A stretch of DNA of 51,447 bases from Branchiostoma floridae (GCF_000003815.2 NC_049988.1:17326402-17377848), one strand, 5' to 3'. Counted from the first letter of the stretch, positions 1 to 17,195 are shown. Notes: a model not told the origin generated them from the letters alone. Numbers and translations: made by a program.

Positions 1-45
1 GTTATCCCGCGGATAAAGGTGAACTAGCCTTAGATAAGGTGTGAA
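1..45 (-). repeat. MITE terminal repeat fragment
   Basis: The first bases are the reverse complement of the terminal repeat of the element at 7970-8185 (core GTTCACCTTTATCC). The rest of this copy, if any, lies outside the window. Confidence 0.4.
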
Positions 46-60
46 AGGTACAAGCAAAAA

Positions 61-140
61 GGGGCACACTGAGACAGAAAATGAGAGAGAAACGGAGAGA
101 GAGAGACAGAGAGACAGAGAGAGAGTAGGAGAGAGAGAGA
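61..140. repeat. GA-rich simple repeat
   Basis: Impure GAGA/GACA tract just downstream of exon 11 on the minus strand. No other signal is seen in it. Confidence 0.7.
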
Positions 141-206
141 CGTCCAGAGATACTAACTCGTGATTAAGAATTGTGTTAAGACCCAGAAGTTAGGCTAAAC
201 ACTAAC

Positions 207-7245
<7,039 letters not shown>

Positions 7246-7969
7246 TCTGACAGCAGACGGAGAATTTTGACTTGCACTTAAAGAAAGAATAATCAAACTT
7301 GTCCCGTCGTACGCTTGGGGGACTAGTTCAGGTCCAAGATCACACAAAAAATAGCTATAACAGGAGTTGTCCGAGATACGATGTGAGCATGCGGATGTCA
7401 GTAATGTACAGTTTGCCCAAACACCTTTTAACAGATGCAAGCATTCTTTTGTTTTGACGCTCATCTTGGAAACTTAAGAATGAAAACTTCACTGAAGCGT
7501 CCTTCAGGGCACCTTAAGCTAAAGGCACGACCCGTCGTACATGCAAATACATGCTGTCTGCGTGCCAAAACGTGGGCATTTTTTGGTATCTGTAACTGGT
7601 AAGTACCGCCTCCATACGAACTCGTAGGGAATCCGACTGATTTTGGAGCACACCGACACGCCGTAGAGCTTTACGACTGCAGGCAAAACTTTTTCTGTCA
7701 TCAGGCTGCAGATTCGCCCCCATACGTGCCAGTACAGGCGACGCGCCTGCCCTGTACAGCCTGAACGCTTTCAGAAATACGTGGCGGTTGTGGCCTCCCA
7801 AAAAAACGTACGGACAAATTGCACCTTCGGCGGGTTGTGCCCTTAGCTATAGTCACAGTGACGTAAGTGAGCGACTGTGGAGGAAACCTAACTTTAAATT
7901 ATGGATTATTATATATTACGTGGGAAACAACCCTAGACGTCAGCGAAGAAAAGCAGAGAGAGAGAGATA
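7246..7969. other. Upstream region of the lectin gene, no gene seen
   Basis: This sequence lies 5' of the lectin gene start on the minus strand and should contain its promoter and 5' untranslated region. No convincing TATA box or further exon was found. Open frames here are short and lack recognisable domains. Confidence 0.4.
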
Positions 7970-8185
7970 TAACGCTAGTTCACCTTTATCCGCGGGGTAA
8001 CCTTTATCCGTTGTATTTAACACTAGGGTATTTCAGGATATCAAGTCGACGGACGGTTGTCTCAAACTGCATCATATTAAAAAAATACAATTTAAACTAT
8101 CGTTCATCAACGTGATCTCCCTAAATATCCTGTTTTAGGTACAACGGATATAGGTTACCACGCGAATAAAGGGGAAATGGCGTTA
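7970..8185. mobile_element. MITE with 46-bp terminal inverted repeats
   Basis: The left end (TAACGCTAGTTCACCTTTAT, then CCGCGGGGTAACC and TATCCGTTGTA) is matched by the reverse complement of the right end (8140-8185) over about 46 bp with few differences. No coding capacity. Related fragments occur at 1-45 and 2403-2440. No clear target-site duplication was seen. Confidence 0.65.
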
Positions 8186-9008
8186 CTACCATTTTATCTT
8201 GTGTGTTGGCCATGTAAAATTCGTCGTGCGATTTTGGTGTTGTAGATTTTTTTAAACTTGAGGAAACCCTGACGGAAGTAACTGTCGATAATTAGATTTA
8301 AAAGTGGTCTTGCAATGAAGAAACCGTTTTAATGAAAAACGCATATTCAGCGGTGGGAGTTTATATGGCCATCATGTAACTCGTGCCCTCTGGTAGCCTT
8401 CTCCTGGCTACGTGATGTCCTTGGGTATAAGAATTACACTAAAGCGACTTTTTGCTATAAAAAGAAAATTAATGTGACTTTTTGCAATGAAAATTCAATA
8501 CAACGGTCCTTGAGTACAAAAATGGACACTAATGCAACTTTATGCAATGAATATTCAATACAGCAGTCCTTGGGTACGAAAATAGACACTAATGCCGGTT
8601 TCTGCGATGAATATTCAATACAGTAGCGACCAGTTATTAGCTGTTTCTACGAAGTGGTCATAACTATTCATACACTTATTATAAGTGCTCATCACCAGCT
8701 GGCATTTTCATTTGATGAGATTTCTGGCTGCAGAAAGGATGTGGGAAAAGTGCTGACCAGTGTTGAGGAAGCCAAAGGGTAGAGCCTCCGAGCTTTTGTC
8801 CTACAAGCTTACAATTAGTCTCCCCAAACCCGGACGTTCGGAAAACTGGTATCGATACGAACATGGACGTTCTGAGCGCATAACAGTGGGGAAAGACCAG
8901 AAGAAGTCTCTTTTACTCCTCAAGTTTTTCCTGGCTCTGTAGGTGAGTGTCTAAGACGTAGCTGAAGACTTTTCTTGGACCTTGTCTTAACTGAGACGCG
9001 ACTCTGAG

Positions 9009-11702
9009 ATGGCGCACTCGCGTCTCCTTAGTTTGGTGTGGTTGTTGACATGGAGTGCAGCAGGTTACACAGACTCCTACCCGAACCTGAAATGTTGTAA
9101 GACGAACCTGAACATGTATGGGGACATTACGTACAACACTACCCCACTCATCTGCGCTCGAGGCTGTTATTTCCATTCCATTCCAAAACCGCTGCCACCG
9201 GGTCTAAAACGATTCACTATGCAGCGTCAGAACATCCCAACGATCACGACAGGGGACTTCCCTCGACTCCAATCTTTGGAGACGCTAGACATACACGACA
9301 GTCAGGTTATGACTATCCAGCCAGGATCATTTCAGACCTTACCAAGCCTGTCAGAACTCTCAATGTTTGACAACAAGATCAGCCGCTTAGAGGCCGAGAC
9401 TTTCAAAGGACTGGCCAAGCTCGAAGTCCTGATCTTGGGTAGTAACCGAATATACTACATCGATGTTGCGGCGTTTGCAGGGCTCACTGTACTACGTAAG
9501 CTGTTTCTGAGTGATAACTGCCTTTCCAGCATTCCGCTGGGGACAAAGGTGTCAACTCGGCCCCTCCAGCTTTCAATGAACGGTAATCCTCTAGTGTCAA
9601 TCGTCCCAGTTGAAGAACTAAAGCACATCTCACGCTTGGTTTTGGCCAAAAACGGAATCCAGTGCGACTGCAGTCTGCGAGAAATGAAAAGATGGCAGTT
9701 GATAAACAAGCACTTGCAATGGAGTATCACATGTTCAGATCCCGTCACCGGATGGCCAAAAAGACTCGCACAGATTCCTCTGGAAGATCTGAAATGTGCC
9801 TCTAACGTGACAGTGTCCTCCTACTATGGGGCAGATAACGTTTCTTTCACCTGTCAGACAGACTGTCGTGAAGGACTAAATCTGACGTTCTCGTGGATCG
9901 CTCCGAATGGAGACCGCTGGTCATCAAGCCGTGAGTACTCCACAACACACACTGACGTGAGTGAGTCGTCATGTAAGGACTTATCCGTCACCAGACGTGT
10001 TACAAGGAGAACGTGCTACTCCGTCTTGTATATTCCAGTACTCAGTGAGGGGGTGGAAGGTATGTACACTTGCCTGGTAACGTACGGTCATATTGACGAT
10101 GCAAGTGCATCCACCGAGCTCAATGTCACTGGTGCTGGATTTCAAGGCGAATTCCTTCAGAATGCAACAAACGAAACTAGCACAGGAGCATACTTGTACA
10201 TGTCTCAGTCTCAAACGACATTTAGGGTTGCCATGACAACTCGCCCTGGTCCTGGACTGCCAGAGATACAGCTCATCCTTGTTGGACTGGCACCTTTTGT
10301 CGGATGTTCCGTTATTACTGCGGTGATAGCTGCTTGTGTGAGCAAGCGAAAAGCAGTTATCCAGCAGCACATGGCCAACGCACGAAGGAAAGCCGCGATC
10401 AGACACCACGAGAACACTGACATGGACTCTGCCGGAGGAGTCACCTACGAAAACGACGACCAGTTTTCAGTTACTGACGGCACAAAAGTCCATTATGAAA
10501 ACGACGACAAGTTTTCGGCAACAAACGACGCGGATAGAAACCAATATGAAAACGACGACCAGTTTTCGGACACCGACGGGGCAAGTCGAAACCAATACGA
10601 AAATGATGACGAGTTCTCGGACACAGACGCAGCAACTCGAAACCAGTACGAAAATGACGACAAGTTTTCGGACACCGACGGGGCAAGTCGAAACCAATAC
10701 GAAAATGACGACCAGTTTTCGGACACCGACAGCGGAAGCAAAAACCAATACGAAAATGAGGACCAGTTTTCAGACACCGACGCAGCAAACGGAGTTCATT
10801 ATGAAAACGACGACCAATTTGATGGAGCAGAGGGAGGCCACTATGAAAACGATGACCAGTATTCTGACGACGATGCGAGCAAGCCTCCACGCAGAATCCT
10901 CCCTCACAAGTTTACCAGTCTCACACCAGGGAAAACATCTTCCCTTGCCAAGGCCGAGAAGGCTCGGCGGCGTCACAACCAGAGAAGCCTCGCTGAGAGA
11001 AAAGCGGCATCCAGCAGCCAACGTTTGAAAGCTAAGAGTAAGGTATTGACCGTACTTGCAGAAGTCCACGCTCAAGCACAAACAACGAGTCACTATGACA
11101 ACGACAAGAACGCCCCGGGACTCAGTAGCAATGAGGCTATTAAATGTCCGGACAATACTGCGTCTGATGACGGGCATTATGACAACGAGAAACCAACCAC
11201 GGATTCAGCCACAACGGCTTCTGAGTCCGCCAAACAAAGTGATGACGGTAGCGACTCAGACCAAGACTACATGACACTCCCTAACCTTTCTCCAGCAGAA
11301 GACACGGGGATTGGAGAACAGGGTAAACAACAAGGGAGCAAACATGAAGACATTAACGCTGCATCTACGTCTACAGGTGCTGATATTAATGTGTCAGAAA
11401 ACGACTATATCACGTTTCCCAGGGAGGAAAATGGCGAAAATGCGGACAATGACTACATAACGTTTCCCGGAGAGGAAAATACCGAAAATGCTGACAACGA
11501 CTATATAACGTTTCCCGGGCAGGAAAATGCCCAAAATGTAGACAACGACTATATGACGTTTCCCGGAGAGGAAAATGATGAAAATGCTAAAAACGACTAC
11601 ATAACGTTTCCTGCCGAACAAGAGACAGATCGTCAAAATGAACTCGTGTCAGACTTAGACACTGTTGTGTCCGACGCAGACGACATTTCGGATCACTCTT
11701 AG
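9009..11702 (+). CDS. LRR-Ig receptor with tandem YEN tail, copy 1
   Basis: Single-exon gene of 897 residues. Signal peptide about 1-19. Cys-rich LRRNT-like cap about 29-55, about six LRRs, and an LRRCT beginning NGIQCDCSLREMKRW. One Ig domain about 266-375 with FSWIAPNG and YTCLV. Transmembrane segment about 420-444 (LILVGLAPFVGCSVITAVIA) stopped by SKRK. The cytoplasmic tail of about 450 residues has nine YEN sites in 17-residue units (about 479-617), then SHYDND and GHYDNE, a DYMTLP, and five DY-I/M-TFP sites (about 796-866). YxN fits the Grb2 SH2 consensus (family knowledge); signalling is inference. The start ATG is shared by all three paralogues. The stop TAG replaces a Tyr codon that copy 3 retains. 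Confidence 0.9.
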   Translation: MAHSRLLSLVWLLTWSAAGYTDSYPNLKCCKTNLNMYGDITYNTTPLICARGCYFHSIPKPLPPGLKRFTMQRQNIPTITTGDFPRLQSLETLDIHDSQVMTIQPGSFQTLPSLSELSMFDNKISRLEAETFKGLAKLEVLILGSNRIYYIDVAAFAGLTVLRKLFLSDNCLSSIPLGTKVSTRPLQLSMNGNPLVSIVPVEELKHISRLVLAKNGIQCDCSLREMKRWQLINKHLQWSITCSDPVTGWPKRLAQIPLEDLKCASNVTVSSYYGADNVSFTCQTDCREGLNLTFSWIAPNGDRWSSSREYSTTHTDVSESSCKDLSVTRRVTRRTCYSVLYIPVLSEGVEGMYTCLVTYGHIDDASASTELNVTGAGFQGEFLQNATNETSTGAYLYMSQSQTTFRVAMTTRPGPGLPEIQLILVGLAPFVGCSVITAVIAACVSKRKAVIQQHMANARRKAAIRHHENTDMDSAGGVTYENDDQFSVTDGTKVHYENDDKFSATNDADRNQYENDDQFSDTDGASRNQYENDDEFSDTDAATRNQYENDDKFSDTDGASRNQYENDDQFSDTDSGSKNQYENEDQFSDTDAANGVHYENDDQFDGAEGGHYENDDQYSDDDASKPPRRILPHKFTSLTPGKTSSLAKAEKARRRHNQRSLAERKAASSSQRLKAKSKVLTVLAEVHAQAQTTSHYDNDKNAPGLSSNEAIKCPDNTASDDGHYDNEKPTTDSATTASESAKQSDDGSDSDQDYMTLPNLSPAEDTGIGEQGKQQGSKHEDINAASTSTGADINVSENDYITFPREENGENADNDYITFPGEENTENADNDYITFPGQENAQNVDNDYMTFPGEENDENAKNDYITFPAEQETDRQNELVSDLDTVVSDADDISDHS
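10447..10869 (+). repeat. 51-bp coding repeats, YENDDQFSDTD type
   Basis: Nine units encode Y-E-N-D/E-D/E-Q/K/E-F/Y within mostly 17-residue periods with spacers such as GASRNQ and AATRNQ. The spacing keeps frame throughout. The antisense frames of this stretch are open too, as expected of a codon-periodic repeat, and are not genes. Confidence 0.9.
11398..11612 (+). repeat. 48-bp coding repeats, DYITFPGEEN type
   Basis: Five units of roughly 16 residues each carry D-Y-I/M-T-F-P followed by an acidic Asn/Glu-rich spacer. Phe at Tyr+3 departs from the ITIM consensus, so these are at best ITIM-like. Confidence 0.85.
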
Positions 11703-12160
11703 GTGACTTTACCTTAAACGCAACAAGTGAGACCAAGGGACAGAAAAAAGACACAGAACGTCAAAGCGTTCACGTGGAAGACTTAGACACTGTTGAGGAT
11801 GATATAGAGGATGATTCTAGACACACCTATATAAGTTTTCCTGGGACGCAAAATGCTGAAGAACAGCAATTAGACGCAGAACATTAAAACGTACACGTGT
11901 GAGACTTGGATCCAACGCAGACAGCATTTCTGATTACTTTTGTAAACATGGCATTACCATGGCAAATTAGTAAAAGTAGTGCTCTGTATTCTGGAACATT
12001 GTGTTAATTAAAGTATTCTGCTGCTGGAAAGTATGGCATTGTCTCGTTTTTGTAAGGAGGTGTATATAAATTGATTTAGAAAGCTTACAGCCTAATCTAT
12101 ATGTGTGATACTCTCAAAACACCCACCGTGTATGTGGGCATGTCACAGATTTTCACAGAA
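11703..12160 (+). other. 3' flank of copy 1 with coding-like remnant
   Basis: After the TAG, sequence homologous to the C-terminal coding part of copy 3 continues to about 11887. It includes a block reading HVEDLDTVEDD and HTYISFPGT before TAA. A TAA only a few codons after the first stop breaks the frame. An ATTAAA at about 12008 may serve polyadenylation. Confidence 0.6.
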
Positions 12161-12419
12161 TTAAGGTACACTCTCACTGCACATGCGTCAAGCTTGCGTC
12201 ACTGTGGTGTTCGTTTACAGCGTCACTATTTTGTTATTTTCTCCATTTTTTTTTTAATAATTCAGACATTACGTAATACGTAAAGGTTTCTGTAATTATG
12301 ACTAAGAAGACGACAAAATACACAAAAAGTAAGAAAATTAGTTCTTTATGTCCGTTGGGTATCTTTCAAAACCCGCAGTGACACAAGCTTGACGCAAGTG
12401 CATTGACAGTGCACCTTAA
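12161..12419. mobile_element. MITE with ~40-bp inverted ends
   Basis: Left end TTAAGGTACACTCTCACTGC and the following CATGCGTCAAGCTTG pair with the right end (GACAGTGCACCTTAA and CAAGCTTGACGCAAG). No coding capacity. It is absent from the matching positions downstream of copies 2 and 3. A relative with similar ends lies at 17196-17449. Confidence 0.65.
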
Positions 12420-12436
12420 TTTTTTTTTCTAAATCA

Positions 12437-12770
12437 GGTTCTTAGGGCCTGATGTTACCATCACGAAGATGAAGAGCGGCCCATAGCGATAACTGTAGCA
12501 GCATTTCTTCTCCCTAAGTCCGAAACATCAAGCTTAGGCAAGCTTGACTTCAGTGACTCAATAGGCGAAGCAGGGGTTACGAGGCTGCTTGGGAAATTCC
12601 CTACCCCATTTTGGCCGGGATGGTTTGATCCGCTCACATCGCACATGTGGTGGGTTCTTTTACGTGCCTGGGGTATGGCTCTCCCCAAACATGGGACCTC
12701 CATTTAACGTCCTATCCGAGGGACGGCCATAGCCGAAGCAAGGTACTCATTTTCACCTGAGTAAATCATC
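12437..12770 (-). mobile_element. SINE-like repeat
   Basis: On the minus strand it begins with CAGGTGAAAATGAGTACC and contains GATAGGACGTTAAATGGAGG, CCATGTTTGGGG and CACGTAAAAGAACCCACC. I know this kind of conserved block from SINEs of many marine invertebrates and deuterostomes. No clear tRNA-like head is seen, so the copy may be 5' truncated. It is not present in the corresponding flank of copies 2 and 3. Confidence 0.5.
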
Positions 12771-13790
12771 TGAGTTTGATCATAAGCCTGCTGTATCCGC
12801 CATTCAGAAAATGTCAGGTCTGCGTCACCACATGCTTTGACCACCATAATCATAACATTTTGAGTGACAGACTAATTCAGAACCTTCCTGCCACGTTGCT
12901 TGTTATGAATATAACAACTCTTATATTGTACACTGCAGAGTCAGGCTTTGTTTCGTAATTTTGAATTAAATGTGAGGGGCTCTTGAACACATCTGTCAAT
13001 GTTATTGCAGACTTTAGAGTCAGACTTAATCAATCTTGTTCTCTTAATTTTGAGGCATTTTCTAATGCTTTTTTACTTTTTCTATATCAATCAAGCACAT
13101 CTCAACCTATAGACGAGTTAGAAGTCCTGTCACATTATGCACTGTATTATTACTTTATTATGTTTGTATTTCTGTATTTAGCCCGATAGGGCATAAATGT
13201 ACAATAAATATTATTATAACGGAAGTACATGTAATTGTCGACAAGGATTTAAAAGTGGTCTTGCAACGCATAGAGCAGTTAGAATCGCGTATTCAACAAC
13301 TAGAATTGATATGGCAATCATGTAACCCGTGCCCTCTTGTAGCCTCCTCCTGGCTAAATGATGTAAGTAATGTCCTTGGCACAAAAATTTCACTAATGTG
13401 AGTTTTTACAATGAATATTCAATACAGTAACAACCAGTTATTAGCTGTTTCTACGAAGTGGTCATAACTATTCATACACTTAAGTGCTCACGAGCTGACA
13501 TTTTCATTTGATGAGATTTCTGGCTGCAGAAAGGATGTGGAAAAATTGCTGATAAGCGGAGAGGAAGCCAAAAGGTAGAGCGACCGAGCTTTCGTGCTCC
13601 AAGCCGGACGTTCGGAAGACTGGTATCGATACGAACACGGACGTCGGACGTTCTGAGCGCATTGCAGTGGGGAAAAGACCGGAAGAAGTCTCTTTTACTC
13701 CTCAAGTTTTTCTTGGCCGCGTAGGTGAGTGTCTAAGACGTAGCTGAAGACTTTTCTTGGACTTTGTCTTAAATGAGTCGCGACTCTGAG
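12771..13790. other. Spacer between copies 1 and 2, part of the duplicated unit
   Basis: The left part (about 12775-12950) resumes the 3' flank shared with copy 2 (about 16950-17118) and inverted with copy 3 (about 18240-18410). The right part (about 13245-13790) matches the 5' flank of copy 1 (about 8290-9008). A GTGAGTGTCTAAGACGTA block lies about 65 bp before each start codon in all three copies and could be a 5' splice donor of a leader exon or simply conserved leader sequence. Confidence 0.5.
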
Positions 13791-16388
13791 ATGGCGCACT
13801 CGCGTCTGCTTAGTTTGGTGTGGTTGTTGTTGACATGGAGTGGAGCAGGTTACACAGACTCCTACCCGAACCTAAAATGTTGTAAGACGAACCTGTACAT
13901 GTATGGGGACATTACGTACAACACTACCCGGCTCATCTGTGCTCAAGGCTGTTATTTCCATTCCATTCCAAAACCGCTGCCACCGAGTCTAAAGAAATTC
14001 ACCATGCGGCGTCAGAACATCCCAACGATCACGACAGGGGACTTTCCTCGTCTAGAATATTTGAAGACGCTAGACATACAAGACAGCCAGGTTATGACAA
14101 TCCAGCCAGGATCATTTCAAACCTTACCGAGTCTGTTAGAACTCTCAATGTTTGACAACAAGATCAGCCGCTTGGAGGCCGAGACTTTCAAAGGACTGGT
14201 CAAGCTCGAAGTCCTGAACTTGGATACTAACCGGATATACTACATTGATGTTGCGGCGTTTGCTGGACTCGTTGGACTACGTCGACTGTTTCTAGGGAAT
14301 AATTGCCTTTCCAGCATTCCGCGGGGGACAAAGGTGTCAATTCGGCCCCTCGAGCTTTCGATGCATGGGAATCCTCTAACGTCAATCATCTCTGTGGAAG
14401 AACTTAAGCATATCTCCTGGTTCGTTTTGTTCAGAAACGGAATCCAGTGCGACTGCAGGCTGCGAGAAATGAAAAGATGGGTGTTGGAAAACAAGGACTT
14501 ATCGTGGAGCATCACATGTGCAGATCCCGTCACTGGACTGCCTACAAGACTCACCCAGTTTCGTCTGGAAGATCTGAAGTGTGCCTCTGACGTGACAGTG
14601 TCCTCCGACTACGGGGCAGATAACGCTTCTTTCACCTGTCAGACAGACTGTCATGAAGGACTAGATCTGACGTTCTCGTGGATCGCTCCGAATGGAGACC
14701 GCTGGTCATCAAGCCGCGAGTACTCCACAACACACACTGACGTGAGTGAGTCGTCATGTAAGGACTTAACCGTCACCAGACGTGTTACAAGGAGAACGTG
14801 CTACTCCGTCTTGCTTATTCCAACCTTCGGCGAGGGGATGGAAGGAGAGTACACTTGTCTGGCAACATCCGACCATACTGAGGACGCAAATCCATCGACC
14901 GTGCTCACTGGCGCTGGATTTACAAGCGAACTCCTTCAGAATGCAACAAACGAGACAAGCACAGGAGCGTACAGGTACACGTCTCAGTCCCAAACGACAT
15001 TCAGGCTTGCCATGACAACTCATCCTGGTCCTGGACTGTCAGAGTTACAGCTCATCTTTGTTGGACTGACACCTTTCGTCGGATGTTCCGTTATTGCTGC
15101 GGTGATAGCTGCTTGTGTGAGCAAGCGAAAAGCAGTTATCCAGCAGCACATGGCCAATGCACGAAGGAACGCCGCGATCAGACACCACGAGAACACTGAC
15201 ATGGATTCTGACGGAGGGGTCACCTACGAAAACGACGACCAGTTTTCAGTTACCGACGGTACAAGAGTCCATTATGAAAACGACGACCAGTTTTCGGCAA
15301 CAAACGACGCGGATAGAAACCAATATGAAAACGACGACCAGTTTTCGGACACCGACGGGGCAAGTCGAAACCAATACGAAAATGATGACCAGTTCTCGGA
15401 CACCGACGCAGCAACTCGAAACCAGTACGAAAATGACGACCAGTTTTCGGACACCGACGGGGCAAGTCGAAACCAATACGAAAATGACGACCAGTTTTCG
15501 GACACAGACGGCGCAAGCAAAAACCAATACGAAAACGACGACCAGTTTTCGGACATAGACGCAGCAAACGGAGTTCATTATGAAAACGACGACCAATTTG
15601 ATGGAGCAGAGGGAGGCCACTATGAAAACGATGACCAGTTTTCTGATGAAGATGCAAGCAAGCCCCCACGCAGGACGATCCCACGCAAGTTGACCAGTCT
15701 CACAGCAGGGAAGACATCTTCCCTTGCCAAGGCCGAGAAGACCCGGCGTCGTCACAACCAGAGAAGCCTCGCTAATAGAAAATTGGCATCAAGCAGCCAC
15801 CGTTTGAAAGCCAAGAGTACGGTATTGACCGTTCTTGCAGAAGTCCACGCTCAAGCACAAACAACGAGTCACTATGACAACGACAAGAACGCCCCGGGAC
15901 TTAGTAGCAGTGAGGCTAAGAAATGTCCGGACAATGCTGCTTCTGATGACGGGCATTATGACAACGAGAAACCAACCACGTGCACGGACTCAGCCACAAC
16001 GGCTTCTGAATCCGGTAAACGAAGTGATGACGGTAGCGACTCAGACCAAGACTACATGGCGCTCCCCAACCTTTCTCCAGCAGAAGACACGGGGATTGGA
16101 GAACAGGGTAAACAACAAGGGAGCAAACAGGAAGACATTAACGCTGCATCTACGTCTACAGGTGCTGATATTAATGTGTCAGAAAACGACTATATCACGT
16201 TTCCCGGGGAGGAAAATGGCGAAAATGCGGACAATGACTACATAACGTTTCCCGGAGAGGAAAATACCGAAAATGCTGACAACGACTATATAACGTTTCC
16301 CGGGCAGGAAAATGCCCAAAATGTAGACAGCGACTATATGACGTTCCCGGAGAGGAAAATGATGAAAATGCTAAAAACGACTACGTAA
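13791..16388 (+). CDS. LRR-Ig receptor with tandem YEN tail, copy 2, frameshifted near the end
   Basis: Single exon, very close to copy 1: signal peptide, LRRNT, about six LRRs, LRRCT (GIQCDCRLREMKRW), an Ig domain with FSWIAPNG and YTCLATS, a transmembrane helix ending AACVSKRK, nine YEN sites, SHYDND and GHYDNE, DYMALP and DY-I/M-TFP repeats. An in-frame ATG at 13773 adds MSRDSE. It arises from a base not shared with copy 1 and precedes the signal peptide, so I prefer 13791. Loss of one T in the fourth TFP repeat (GACGTTCCCGG, about 16340) shifts the frame and ends the protein at 16388 after an aberrant Lys/Met/Thr-rich tail. The shifted-out frame continues to TAG at 16484-16486. Confidence 0.85.
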   Translation: MAHSRLLSLVWLLLTWSGAGYTDSYPNLKCCKTNLYMYGDITYNTTRLICAQGCYFHSIPKPLPPSLKKFTMRRQNIPTITTGDFPRLEYLKTLDIQDSQVMTIQPGSFQTLPSLLELSMFDNKISRLEAETFKGLVKLEVLNLDTNRIYYIDVAAFAGLVGLRRLFLGNNCLSSIPRGTKVSIRPLELSMHGNPLTSIISVEELKHISWFVLFRNGIQCDCRLREMKRWVLENKDLSWSITCADPVTGLPTRLTQFRLEDLKCASDVTVSSDYGADNASFTCQTDCHEGLDLTFSWIAPNGDRWSSSREYSTTHTDVSESSCKDLTVTRRVTRRTCYSVLLIPTFGEGMEGEYTCLATSDHTEDANPSTVLTGAGFTSELLQNATNETSTGAYRYTSQSQTTFRLAMTTHPGPGLSELQLIFVGLTPFVGCSVIAAVIAACVSKRKAVIQQHMANARRNAAIRHHENTDMDSDGGVTYENDDQFSVTDGTRVHYENDDQFSATNDADRNQYENDDQFSDTDGASRNQYENDDQFSDTDAATRNQYENDDQFSDTDGASRNQYENDDQFSDTDGASKNQYENDDQFSDIDAANGVHYENDDQFDGAEGGHYENDDQFSDEDASKPPRRTIPRKLTSLTAGKTSSLAKAEKTRRRHNQRSLANRKLASSSHRLKAKSTVLTVLAEVHAQAQTTSHYDNDKNAPGLSSSEAKKCPDNAASDDGHYDNEKPTTCTDSATTASESGKRSDDGSDSDQDYMALPNLSPAEDTGIGEQGKQQGSKQEDINAASTSTGADINVSENDYITFPGEENGENADNDYITFPGEENTENADNDYITFPGQENAQNVDSDYMTFPERKMMKMLKTTT
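15226..15650 (+). repeat. 51-bp coding repeats in copy 2
   Basis: Nine YEN units in the same order as copy 1. They are more uniform here: all nine read YENDDQF, whereas copy 1 has K or E variants. This suggests homogenisation or younger age. Confidence 0.9.
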
Positions 16389-16740
16389 CGTTTCCTGCCG
16401 AACAAGAGACAGGTCGTCAAAATGAACTCGTGTCAGACTTAGACACTGTTGTGTCCGACGCAGACGACATTTCGGATCACTCTTAGGTGACTTTACCTAA
16501 CACAGAAAGTGAGACCGAGGAACAGAAAAAAGACGCAGAACGTAAAAATGTACACGTGGAAGACTTAGACACTGTTGAGTCCAATATAGAGGATGATTCT
16601 CAACACACCTATATAACTTTTCCTGGGACAGAAATTGCTGAAGAACAGCAGATAGACGCAGAACATTAAAACGTACACGTGTGAGACTTGGATCCAACGC
16701 AGACAGCCTTTCTGATTACTTTTACATGGCATTACCTAAT
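16389..16740 (+). pseudogene. Untranslated C-terminal remnant of copy 2
   Basis: Beyond the frameshift the original frame still reads a YVTFP site and a Leu/Asp-rich segment to DISDHS and TAG. The frame after that TAG (16487-16669) stays open for about 60 codons with VTLPNTESETEEQKKD, HVEDLDTV and HTYITFPGT before TAA. It corresponds to translated sequence in copy 3. Confidence 0.65.
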
Positions 16741-17195
16741 AAAGCAAATTAGAAGGAATAGTAGTGCTCTGTATTCTGAAACATTATGTTAATTAAAGTA
16801 TTCTGCTTCTGGAAAGTATGGCATTGTCTCATTTTGTAAGGAGGTGTATATAAATTGACTCAGAAAGCGTACAGCCTAATCTACTTGTAATTATCTCAAA
16901 ACAACCGCCGTGTGTAAGAGTGAAGCATGTCACAAACTTTCACAGAATTCCGTTTGATCATCAGCCCACTGTATCAGCCATTCAGAAAATGTCGGCTCTA
17001 CGTCACCACATGCTTTCATCGCCATAATCATAACATTCTGAGTGGCAGACTAATTCAGAACCTTCCTGCCACGTTGCTTGTTATGAATATACCACAGGAG
17101 TCATTGTATAGACTGTAGAGTCGGGCTTTGTTTCTTGAAGCTTGATTTAAATGTGAATGATTCTCTGGAGGCTTTTAAACACGACTCTATTACTG
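16741..17195. other. 3' flank of copy 2
   Basis: Contains an ATTAAA (about 16793) at the place equivalent to copy 1 and the shared flank CCTTCCTGCCACGTTGC. No gene is seen. Confidence 0.4.

Noticed and set aside
10467-10890. Long antisense frames under the YEN repeats of copy 1
   Set aside because: The 51-bp codon-periodic repeat keeps antisense frames open. The same happens under copy 2. No independent coding evidence.
13773-13790. Upstream ATG as the start of LRR-Ig copy 2
   Set aside because: It depends on a base not found in copy 1, and it would put charged residues ahead of a signal peptide that begins at the conserved ATG 13791.
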